In this document: one piece after another, positions 41,155-48,416 of the stretch
Numbering within the stretch: the stretch's first letter is position 1
Layout: every line of letters begins with the position of its first letter
Assembly (NCBI GenBank): GCA_035536995.1
Contig: DATLNB010000071.1
Span: 50,198-114,197, forward strand
Length of the DNA: 64,000 bases
Direction of reading: 5' to 3'
DNA from: AV80 sp035536995
GTDB taxonomy: Bacteria; Verrucomicrobiota; Verrucomicrobiia; Chthoniobacterales; UBA10450
Position numbers and translations under genes: made by a program
Notes under the pieces: generated by a model
The model's input: the letters and a program-made list of their open reading frames with translations, nothing else
Databases searched by the model: none
Told to the model about the DNA's origin: nothing

Positions 41155-41638
41155 GGTCATTTTCCGCGCCCGCAGTTTTCCTGAGCTCGCCCGCAGTTTG
41201 GGCGACGGCGTTCTCGGTTGCCCTCGTCTCGGACTGGAGCTGCCGAATTGCCCGCTCCATTGCGCTTTTGATGCTCGAGGCAGTGCTGCCTTTTTCGACT
41301 TCGCGCAGCACCACGCTTTCCAAACGCTCGATCACGCCATCCACCGTGTAAGCGCGGGTGACCCTGAAATTGCCCGGGTCGTGATGTTCGATTGCGCTGT
41401 AAACGTCGATCACCTCTTCGCTGTGCGCGCCCCAGCGCAGAACTTCATAAAACCGCGCACCCTCCCGGTCTCCGCGGAAAATGAGATCGAGCAATGCCGC
41501 ACCCAGCGACACCGGCATCAGGATAAGGTCGCGGACATTGTCGAGCAGCATCTTGACCTGGAACACGAGGACGTCGCGAATGAAATTCCAGCGTGGACTC
41601 GGCCCGGTGGCAGCAGAGGAGGAGGGTAGCGGGTTCAT
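41123..41638 (-). CDS. Hypothetical protein
   Basis: Protein of 171 residues with no membrane helix stronger than a weak amphipathic segment (LILMPVSLGAALLDLIF). The middle contains EVLRWGAHSEEVIDVYSAIE, and the C-terminus is a charged helix (SAMERAIRQLQSETRATENA) followed by a disordered tail. I do not recognise a family. It is transcribed away from YciI-type gene upstream (17 bp gap) and overlaps the convergent YqaE-like gene. An operon with the YciI-like gene is likely. Confidence 0.65.
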   Translation of the reverse strand: MNPLPSSSAATGPSPRWNFIRDVLVFQVKMLLDNVRDLILMPVSLGAALLDLIFRGDREGARFYEVLRWGAHSEEVIDVYSAIEHHDPGNFRVTRAYTVDGVIERLESVVLREVEKGSTASSIKSAMERAIRQLQSETRATENAVAQTAGELRKTAGAENDPTAGDPRGSQ

Positions 41639-41654
41639 GCGTTCGGCACCGCTG

Positions 41655-42077
41655 CTACTTCAGGCTCCCTTTCTCGACCGACCACTTCATGAATTCTGGT
41701 GCGAGCCGTCCGATTTTGATCAGCGGATCGGTTGCGACCCATTCGCGCGCCTGATCGACCGAGTCAGTCTTCAGGATGAAGATCCCGCGCACATTGCGTC
41801 CGGAGAAATCCTGGGTGGGCCCCGCCTTGAACAATTTCCCTTCGTCAGCCAGCCGCCGCATGTTTGCAAAATGACCTTCCTGGAGCTGATCCAGCTCCGG
41901 TTTCGGAAGGTCGGGCGCGTTGGGTGGGCGAACCAGGAGGACGAGAATAAAGGAATCGAACTCGATCCGGGGGGCTTTGGTCTCGGGCGATCCTGAAGGC
42001 GCAGGAGACGCGTCGGCCGCCCGCAATCGTGGGGCCAGGGCGAGCAGCAGGAGACAACAAAGAATTCGGATCAACAT
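41655..42077 (-). CDS. Secreted YciI-like protein
   Basis: Protein of 140 residues with a signal peptide (LIRILCCLLLLALAPRLRAA) and a C-terminal YCII-type alpha-beta domain: FILVLLVRPPN, LQEGHFANMRRLADEGKLFK, GRNVRGIFILKTDSVDQARE and WVATDPLIKIGRLAPEFMKW. YCII proteins have a ferredoxin-like fold with a conserved His; an exported one is less usual. ATG at 42077 was preferred over a TTG at 42113. Function is unknown. Confidence 0.82.
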   Translation of the reverse strand: MLIRILCCLLLLALAPRLRAADASPAPSGSPETKAPRIEFDSFILVLLVRPPNAPDLPKPELDQLQEGHFANMRRLADEGKLFKAGPTQDFSGRNVRGIFILKTDSVDQAREWVATDPLIKIGRLAPEFMKWSVEKGSLK

Positions 42078-42124
42078 CCGCGCAGATTCGCCGCGAGGAT
42101 TCGCGCGACTCAAGGAAATTCGTT

Positions 42125-42197
42125 TGTAGCCGGGATCGGCGATCCCGGCCGGGTGGCGACCGGCGCGTTGGGGCCGGGATCGGCGATCCCGGCTACA
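42125..42197. repeat. Double palindrome with TGTAGCC...GGCTACA ends
   Basis: Two copies of the palindrome CCGGGATCGGCGATCCCGG (about 42130-42148 and 42174-42192) in inverted context, bracketed by TGTAGC and GCTACA. Lies upstream of the DinB-like gene. Confidence 0.82.
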
Positions 42198-42233
42198 GCT
42201 TGTGTGCCCGGCTTCTAGCCGTACGTTCTCCTC

Positions 42234-42752
42234 ATGACGACGTCTCGTCGCTGGTTCGAGCGGAAGTTTGAGCTCGGCCTGGGACCCGAGGCCGCGCCCG
42301 AGCTGTTGGTCCGCCTTCGCCGGGCGCCGGACCGCCTGGGCGAGGCGGTCCGTGGGCTCGCGCCAGAAATCCTCACCCGGCCGCGTGACGGCAAATGGTC
42401 AATCCAGGAAAATGCCGGACACCTCCTCGATCTCGAACCGCTTTGGGACCAACGGCTGGATGATTACGAAGCCGGCGTTACGGAGCTGCATCCCGCCGAC
42501 CTGGAGAACCGCAAGACCCATCACGCCAATCATAACGATCGGGCCATTTCGGACATCCTGGCGGAATTCCGCGCTGTCCGCGGCCGCATCGTTGACCGGA
42601 TCGCGCGGATGAGTCCGGCTGAGCTTGCGCGCACCGCGCTGCATCCCCGGCTCCAACAACCGATGTCGATCGTGGATCTCTGTTTCTTCGTCGCCGAGCA
42701 TGACGACCATCATCTGCGCACGATCGAGGAATTGAAGACGAGGAATGTGTGA
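42234..42752 (+). CDS. DinB family protein
   Basis: Protein of 172 residues forming a DinB/YfiT four-helix bundle. The metal-binding His are in NAGHLLDLEPLW (first helix) and in the C-terminal AEHDDHHLRTIEEL (HDDHH). The middle holds a segment NRKTHHANHNDR with more His. DinB-like proteins act as thiol-dependent metal transferases in some cases. Here no partner suggests a substrate. Confidence 0.9.
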   Translation: MTTSRRWFERKFELGLGPEAAPELLVRLRRAPDRLGEAVRGLAPEILTRPRDGKWSIQENAGHLLDLEPLWDQRLDDYEAGVTELHPADLENRKTHHANHNDRAISDILAEFRAVRGRIVDRIARMSPAELARTALHPRLQQPMSIVDLCFFVAEHDDHHLRTIEELKTRNV

Positions 42753-42822
42753 CAAGTGACGAGTGACAAGTGACGCGCTGTAGCCACGTGCTCAGTCGGC
42801 GCCTCACGCCTTTGTGCCTGCC

Positions 42823-43575
42823 TCAGCTCTCCCGAAGAAACTCCGCGATGTATCGGATGATCTCGTCCTTTTGTTCGACCGTGCCGCCGTCCCACATATC
42901 GTCGTGCTTCGTGCCGGAGAGCTGCACGACCCTCATCCCAAATTCCTTCTGTTCTTCCGGTGACGGGATCACACCATCATCAGCTGCCTGATCGTTGGAC
43001 CGCAATGAGAACAGGCGCGGCTTCTTCGTTCTCGGGAAGGGCATTCGCCGATTGTCGAGAGAGATGACAGTGTGGACGCGGTCCGGATATTCGTGCGCGA
43101 ACAGCATGCTGGTGTCGCCCCCATGGGAATGGCCTATGAGCACGAGGTTAGCCGCGTCCAGGTCTGACCGTCGTCGTTTCAACTCGCCGATTACAAAGAG
43201 AATATTCTGGACGCCGCGTTCCCAGCTTGGTTTTCGTGTCTCATAAGGGTTCCCGCTCTTCGGCAGCGGCGCGTCGCCCGGGATTTCATGCTGAATGCTG
43301 GCGACATAATAGCCGTGGGTTGCGAGGTAATTTGCAAGGAACGCGTAATCGGTGTTCTTCCCTCCGTAGCCATGGCTGATGATCGCCAGCCGCGGTCCGC
43401 GTAACTGCTGTGTCGCATCGGTGTAAATAACGACCGGCACCTGACGGTTGCGGGCCTTATCGATCAGCGCGACCGCCTCAACATTCACTCGCGCGGCCGC
43501 GCTCTCACCGTCGGCGTATGTGTGCGCCAGACGAAAACACCCAACTCCGATCGCAAGCAACACCGCGTGTCTCAT
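42823..43575 (-). CDS. Alpha/beta hydrolase (dienelactone hydrolase-like)
   Basis: Secreted hydrolase of 250 residues with a signal segment AVLLAIGVGCFRLAHT. The oxyanion loop is ISHGYGGKNTDYAF, the nucleophile elbow is GHSHGGDTS, and C-terminal GTKHDDMW carries the probable His. Substrate unknown. It is divergent from the next gene (130 bp) and convergent with DinB. Confidence 0.88.
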   Translation of the reverse strand: MRHAVLLAIGVGCFRLAHTYADGESAAARVNVEAVALIDKARNRQVPVVIYTDATQQLRGPRLAIISHGYGGKNTDYAFLANYLATHGYYVASIQHEIPGDAPLPKSGNPYETRKPSWERGVQNILFVIGELKRRRSDLDAANLVLIGHSHGGDTSMLFAHEYPDRVHTVISLDNRRMPFPRTKKPRLFSLRSNDQAADDGVIPSPEEQKEFGMRVVQLSGTKHDDMWDGGTVEQKDEIIRYIAEFLRES

Positions 43576-43706
43576 ATGTCCGATATCCCTCGGCCCACTT
43601 CCCCCCGGTCCGCAAGCTTGGTTTCGAAATCCGAGCTCGACCTCGCCCTCCGACCTTCTGATTTTAGTTTCCTACTTCCTACTTTCTAATTTCTACTTCG
43701 GAGCGG

Positions 43707-44483
43707 ATGGCAATCCGCTCCTTCCTCACCGCCCTCGGTCTAAACGCGGTCCCCGCTGCCGGCTGGTTCGTGGGCGAATGGTCAGCCGGCACGATGCTCG
43801 TGCTCTATTGGCTCGAAACACTCATTGGCACGTTCCTCGTCGCGCTCCGCATCGTTCTGCATCGCCGGCGGGTGCCGGCCCAGGGGCATTTCAACTATGA
43901 AGCGCCGAAGGGCGCCGAGAACCAGGCCGGGAGTTACCGCGGCGCCACCTATCTGACGGCGTTCCTTATGCCTGCGCTGGTCTTCACCATCGCCCATGGA
44001 TTCTTTCTCGGCGTTTTGGGGCTTGTCGTTTTCTCGAAACAACAAACACCCGAAGGCGCGCTCAACCCCGAGCACCTCGTCGCGGGTTTGATTGGCATCG
44101 CGATCTTCCAGCTCATCGATTTCATCTCCGACCTGATCTGGCTCCGGACGCGGCCCTTCGCCTGGATCGAGCGGCTCGGCCAGGCCAGCCTCAGCCGCGT
44201 CATAGTCATTCACCTCACCATCATCGGCGGCATGGCCGCGGTCATGTTCACCGGCGCGAACCGAAATTTCTTCGGCGTCTTCATTTTCCTGAAGACCATG
44301 CTCAACCTGAGCCTCGTCCTGCCTCAATGGAAACCTAAGACGCCGCCTGCCTGGCTCTCAAACGCCATGGATCGCATCAAGCCCAGCAAAGAAGACGGCA
44401 CCTTCGCCGAGTTCTGGGTCAAGACCGACGAACAGGAAGCCTCGCGGATCGTCCGGAACGAAAGTTCATTGCGCAGAAAATGA
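43707..44483 (+). CDS. DUF6498 membrane protein
   Basis: Integral membrane protein of 258 residues with about six helices: MLVLYWLETLIGTFLVALRI near the N-terminus, YLTAFLMPALVFTIAHGFFLG in the middle and VIHLTIIGGMAAVMFTGANR near the end. The motif LYWLETLIGTF suggests DUF6498. Its function is not known. The C-terminal 45 residues are soluble and charged. Confidence 0.75.
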   Translation: MAIRSFLTALGLNAVPAAGWFVGEWSAGTMLVLYWLETLIGTFLVALRIVLHRRRVPAQGHFNYEAPKGAENQAGSYRGATYLTAFLMPALVFTIAHGFFLGVLGLVVFSKQQTPEGALNPEHLVAGLIGIAIFQLIDFISDLIWLRTRPFAWIERLGQASLSRVIVIHLTIIGGMAAVMFTGANRNFFGVFIFLKTMLNLSLVLPQWKPKTPPAWLSNAMDRIKPSKEDGTFAEFWVKTDEQEASRIVRNESSLRRK

Positions 44484-44502
44484 CGAATGATAGGGCGCCA
44501 TT

Positions 44503-44570
44503 GATGTAGAGGCGCTTGTGCCAAGCGCCTGGCAAATCAGACAGGTGCTTGGCACAAGCACCTCTACATC
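44503..44570. repeat. REPIN-like element (GATGTAGAGG...CCTCTACATC)
   Basis: Second copy of the 15220-15282 family with hairpins GGCGCTTGTGCCAAGCGCC and AGGTGCTTGGCACAAGCACCT. It lies between convergent genes. Confidence 0.82.
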
Positions 44571-44592
44571 TCCCGGTGAACAAATTCTTGTT

Positions 44593-45228
44593 TCAGGGGC
44601 TGCCATAGCCATTTGGAGGCGTATCACTCGTCACTTTCCTCAACGCCCAGCCCAGGCTGATCAGGCCCCCGCCGAAGATGAAGTTGGCTACGATGGCTCC
44701 GGCCAGACCGAGGGTGCCTTGAAGTATAGGGATAAGAAACAAGCCGAGGAGGGTTGCCTGGGCGGCGCGGCGTGGAAGGATTTTGGTTTTCCAGGCCGTG
44801 ATGCATAACAGGATCCAGCCCGCAGCGAAAAGGGACGCCGCGGAAGCGAAGGCGACGTTCAGTAGCGGCGCTTTGTCCAGCGGTCCGACGGCCTCCGGCG
44901 CGATCTGGGCAACGGCCCGGAGGACGAACACGTCCACGAATTCGACCGCGAAAAGGCAGCAGCCGCCGACGAACGCGACCAGGAACGCGACGGTGCCGAA
45001 ACGGCCCGAAGCGGGCCGTTGAGCGAGATGCAATCCGATACTCCCGGCCAGGAGCAGTAGCGCCGCGATACCGGAGGCGGATTGCCGCAACAGGTAAACA
45101 GTTCCGAGCATGACGGCGACGGGGTCCTTGCTCGCCGGCATGAACGGGGTAATCACGACGTTGATCAGAATGGTTAAGGCGCCGCCCAGGCAGAGGGCCA
45201 TCCCGCAACCGCGAATAAATCGTGTCAT
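44593..45228 (-). CDS. Hypothetical polytopic membrane protein
   Basis: Protein of 211 residues with about six helices and a DUF4386-like layout: GMALCLGGALTILINVVITP, then LLRQSASGIAALLLLAGSIG, VAFLVAFVGGCCLFAVEFVD and LFAAGWILLCITAW. No catalytic motif is apparent. ATG at 45228 was chosen; alternative starts at 45270 (ATG) and 45297 (GTG) extend it by 14-23 residues. Function unknown. Confidence 0.65.
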   Translation of the reverse strand: MTRFIRGCGMALCLGGALTILINVVITPFMPASKDPVAVMLGTVYLLRQSASGIAALLLLAGSIGLHLAQRPASGRFGTVAFLVAFVGGCCLFAVEFVDVFVLRAVAQIAPEAVGPLDKAPLLNVAFASAASLFAAGWILLCITAWKTKILPRRAAQATLLGLFLIPILQGTLGLAGAIVANFIFGGGLISLGWALRKVTSDTPPNGYGSP

Positions 45229-45421
45229 GCTTAGTCCGATTCTAGGGAAACCCCGTGGGTTGCCCATCATATTGCTGTCAACGATGCTCCTACCCACAGT
45301 CTGGTGAACGATGTCGTGAATACCACGTGCCGTGCGGCTTCGCCCAGAGAAGGGAGACAGTTGGCGGTGCCAGAGGGTTACAGAATCTCGCGCGCAGCTT
45401 CGGCATGAGCGAAGGTAACCG

Positions 45422-46183
45422 GTGAATCGATGGGCTTGTCGCGCCGTGGGTGGCGCGGGTTTTCTTTTGGCAATAACTGCGGTCGCCTCGTTGAGGGCTG
45501 CAGAGACCAGGGAGGACCAGGTGCGTCCGGAGCGTTTATTTTTCGAAAGCGGAGGCAGAAAGATCCGGGCGGATCGTTATCCGCCGGTCGGGAAACCATC
45601 GCACCGCTCGGTCATCGTTTTATATGGCGCCGGCGGTATGGTTTTCGACGGGCCGAGCATGCGGCGGGTGGCCCGGAGCCTGGCTGCGAATGGAGACACC
45701 GCTTATCTGCTGCATTATTACAATCGGACCGGGAGCGTGGTGGCGATCGACTCGACGATGCAGAAGCATTTCGGCGCATGGCTGGAGACGGTGCGCGACG
45801 GCGTCAGGTGGGTTCACCGACAACCCGGGAATGGCGCACGGCCGATCGGACTCCACGGGTATTCGCTCGGCGGTTTCCTGGCGCTCGCGGCGGCGTCCGA
45901 CAACCCTCTCGTCGGGGCAGTGACGGAACAGGCAGGCGGTATCTGGAATTCCGAGGAGAAACGGCTCGGCAAAATGCCGCCCGTCTTGCTGGTTCACGGT
46001 CTCGAAGACAAGCGGGTCCCGATGGAGAAATACGCGAGGCCGCTCCTGCGTCTTTTGCGTCAGCGCGGCGCAAAGGTAGAGACAGAGTTCGTGCCCGGCG
46101 AAGGCCATGTTTTCAGCGAAGCGGCGATGACGAAGATCCGCCCGAAAGTGGCAGAATTTTTCGCTCAGCAATTGAAACGCTGA
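45422..46183 (+). CDS. Secreted dienelactone hydrolase-like protein
   Basis: Protein of 253 residues (GTG start) with a signal segment AGFLLAITAVASLRAA. Alpha/beta hydrolase features are VIVLYGAGGMVFDGPSM (oxyanion), GLHGYSLGGFLALAAASDN (nucleophile Ser in GYSLGG), HGLEDKRVPMEKYA (Asp) and PGEGHVFSE (His). It is similar in class to the hydrolase at 42823-43575. Substrate unknown. Confidence 0.87.
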   Translation: MNRWACRAVGGAGFLLAITAVASLRAAETREDQVRPERLFFESGGRKIRADRYPPVGKPSHRSVIVLYGAGGMVFDGPSMRRVARSLAANGDTAYLLHYYNRTGSVVAIDSTMQKHFGAWLETVRDGVRWVHRQPGNGARPIGLHGYSLGGFLALAAASDNPLVGAVTEQAGGIWNSEEKRLGKMPPVLLVHGLEDKRVPMEKYARPLLRLLRQRGAKVETEFVPGEGHVFSEAAMTKIRPKVAEFFAQQLKR

Positions 46184-46287
46184 AAGACGGAAGGGGCATG
46201 GCAAATTCGGAAGTCTCCTGGTTTCCTGGTCTCCAGATTAAATTATCCGACTAGACGGGTTCGTAGACCGGGGCGAATTTTGCGGTC

Positions 46288-46824
46288 ATGAAATCGCTAC
46301 GATCAATTGCATTACTCATTCCGGTTCTGGTTTTCTCCGTCTCCCCGCTTTTGGCTCAGGACAAGCCGCGAGTGAGTCCGCAGGATACCGTGAATGCAAC
46401 TGTGGACGGCGCGAAAATCACTATCGTTTACGGGCGTCCGTATACGAAAGACCCGAAGAGTGGGGAGAAGCGCAAGATTTGGGGAGGCCTGGTCCCGTTT
46501 GGCAAAGTCTGGCGGATGGGCGCGAACGAAGCGACGATCTTGACTACCGACAAGGACATCACGATCGGAGGGACCGCAGTCGCGGCCGGCAGCTATTCCC
46601 TGTTTCTCCTCCCTGAAGGAACAGGGGCGAAACTGATCGTGAACAAACAGACCGGGCAGTGGGGGACGAAATACGACGAGGCCCAGGACCTGGCCCGAAT
46701 CGACCTGAAGAAGGAGGCAGCCTCGAAAGCCGTCGATCAATTTACGATCGCCGTCGACGGAAGCACGCTGAAGCTATCGTGGGAAGACGTGGTTTATACT
46801 GCCGCGATTGCGGCGAAGAAGTGA
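46288..46824 (+). CDS. DUF2911 family protein
   Basis: Exported protein of 178 residues with a signal segment ALLIPVLVFSVSPLLA. DUF2911 features are VSPQDTVNATVDGAKITIVY, GRPYTKDPK, WGGLVPFGKVWRMGANEA and TTDKDITIGGTAVAAGSY. The family has a beta-rich fold of unknown role. It lies 16 bp before the DUF1684 gene on the same strand, probably an operon. Confidence 0.93.
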   Translation: MKSLRSIALLIPVLVFSVSPLLAQDKPRVSPQDTVNATVDGAKITIVYGRPYTKDPKSGEKRKIWGGLVPFGKVWRMGANEATILTTDKDITIGGTAVAAGSYSLFLLPEGTGAKLIVNKQTGQWGTKYDEAQDLARIDLKKEAASKAVDQFTIAVDGSTLKLSWEDVVYTAAIAAKK

Positions 46825-46840
46825 GGAAAGCGGCGCGCGT

Positions 46841-47722
46841 TTGAAGCCGGCGATCTGCAAGCTGCTGTTTTTTTTGGTCGGGCTTGGCCTGGCAGCGGCG
46901 CAGACGGAATACGTCCAGTCGATCGAGAAATGGCGGGTCGAACGGGAAATGAACCTGAAAAAGGAAGACGGCTGGCTCGCCGTGGCCGGACTGTTCTGGC
47001 TAAAGGAAGGAACGAACACCGTCGGGGCGGGGGAGAAGTTCGACGTGCGGCTGACGGACAACTTCAAAGGCGGCACGTTCGGGCAGATCGATTTCCACGA
47101 CGGGAAAGCGGTGCTGAAGGTGGAGAGCGGGGTCGACGCTCAGGCCGATGGGAAAGCCATTGCCGGTCCGGTCGAGCTTGTCTCCGATGAGCAGGGCAAA
47201 CCGACGGAGATCCGAACCGCTACGCAGAGCTTATTTCTGATAAAGCGCGAGGAGCGCTTCGGTATTCGCTTGAAGGATAGCAACAGCGAGGCGCGCCGAA
47301 ATTTCGCGGGGCTGCAATGGTTTCCGATCGATGAGACTTTCAAAGTAAAGGCGCGTCTTGAGCCAGGCACGGACACGAAAGAGCTGAAGGTCCCGAATGT
47401 TCTCGGGGGATTTTTCAAGATGAAGAGCCCGGGCCGGTTAAAATTCATGCTCGGGGGAAAGGAGCATTCCCTCCAGGCGGTTGAAGAAGATGATGGCACG
47501 CTTTTCCTCATTTTCGGGGATCAGTCGAACGATAAGGAAACCTATAAGGCCGGACGATTTCTTTACGCGGACAAGCTCGTGAACGGGGAAACGGTGCTCG
47601 ATTTCAACAAGGCGTACAGTCCGCCCTGCGCCTTCACTCCGTATGCGACCTGCCCTTTGCCACCGCCTGGCAATAAGCTCGGGGTGGAGATCAACGCGGG
47701 AGAGAAGCGGTCAGGTCATTGA
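46841..47722 (+). CDS. DUF1684 family protein
   Basis: Exported protein of 293 residues with signal segment KLLFFLVGLGLAAAQ. The family signature LDFNKAYSPPCAFTPYATC, then PLPPPGNKL, is at the C-terminus, and ERFGIRLKDSNSEARRNF is in the middle. Its role is unknown. TTG at 46841 was preferred because it puts the signal peptide at the N-terminus; a TTG at 46808 overlaps the DUF2911 stop. Confidence 0.88.
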   Translation: MKPAICKLLFFLVGLGLAAAQTEYVQSIEKWRVEREMNLKKEDGWLAVAGLFWLKEGTNTVGAGEKFDVRLTDNFKGGTFGQIDFHDGKAVLKVESGVDAQADGKAIAGPVELVSDEQGKPTEIRTATQSLFLIKREERFGIRLKDSNSEARRNFAGLQWFPIDETFKVKARLEPGTDTKELKVPNVLGGFFKMKSPGRLKFMLGGKEHSLQAVEEDDGTLFLIFGDQSNDKETYKAGRFLYADKLVNGETVLDFNKAYSPPCAFTPYATCPLPPPGNKLGVEINAGEKRSGH

Positions 47723-47733
47723 GCAATCAGAGA

Positions 47734-47834
47734 GGTGGATCGAGCGCTCCGCTCGATGGGAGCGACGAGTAATCGATCGAGTGCTCTGCGGCGATGGGAG
47801 CGACACTGATCGCCCGCGGAGCGGCCGATCCACC
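47734..47834. repeat. Palindromic element (GGTGGATCG...CGATCCACC)
   Basis: Left hairpin GAGCGCTCCGCTC and GCGGAGC-type right arm with ends GGTGGATCG and CGATCCACC. It lacks GTAG, so it may be a different REP family. Confidence 0.7.
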
Positions 47835-47863
47835 AGAGCTGCGATTGCCGTTGTCGGAACGGA

Positions 47864-48376
47864 ATGAGACCGGTAGTGTCTGCGCGATATTCCGAAATGA
47901 AAAAACGAAAGCCCGCATCAGGTGACGGCCCTCGAGAGGAACTGCCCGCAGCTCCAGTGAACGGTGAAACCGGGCTGAAGGCGAATGAGATCACCCACAG
48001 TTCGGCCTTCCGCCGCGCCGCCGCCGATGCCGAGGCCTACGCGAGGGAGCCGAAACGCCTGGCGAAACTCGTTGAGGATGCGGTGGGCAAGATCAACGTC
48101 ATCCCGCGCGGGCCTTTCGCCGACACCTGGCCTTACCTCATGGCCATGGTCCGGGTCATCCGGGCGTACGCGCGCAAGGAATATCGGGATGTTCCACAAA
48201 GTAATCTTCTGACGATCATCGCGGCGATTATCTACTTCGTGTCGCCCTTCGACGTCATTCCCGATTACGTCCCGATCCTTGGGCACATCGACGACGCCGT
48301 CGTAATCAGCCTCGCCCTCCGATCAGTCCGCGCCGATCTCGACGCTTTCATGGCGTGGGAAACCGCGCGGGTCTGA
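47864..48376 (+). CDS. YkvA/DUF1232 family protein
   Basis: Protein of 170 residues. The C-terminal DUF1232 domain shows IIAAIIYFVSPFDVIPDYVP, then LGHIDDAVVISLAL, the family's hallmark. The N-terminal about 90 residues are charged and include KLVEDAVGKINVIPRGP. Function is unknown; the domain is a short membrane-associated motif. ATG at 47897 is an alternative start. Confidence 0.9.
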   Translation: MRPVVSARYSEMKKRKPASGDGPREELPAAPVNGETGLKANEITHSSAFRRAAADAEAYAREPKRLAKLVEDAVGKINVIPRGPFADTWPYLMAMVRVIRAYARKEYRDVPQSNLLTIIAAIIYFVSPFDVIPDYVPILGHIDDAVVISLALRSVRADLDAFMAWETARV

Positions 48377-48416
48377 CATCAAATCCCTTCCAGTGCGGTG
48401 CAGGTCCACCGTCGGG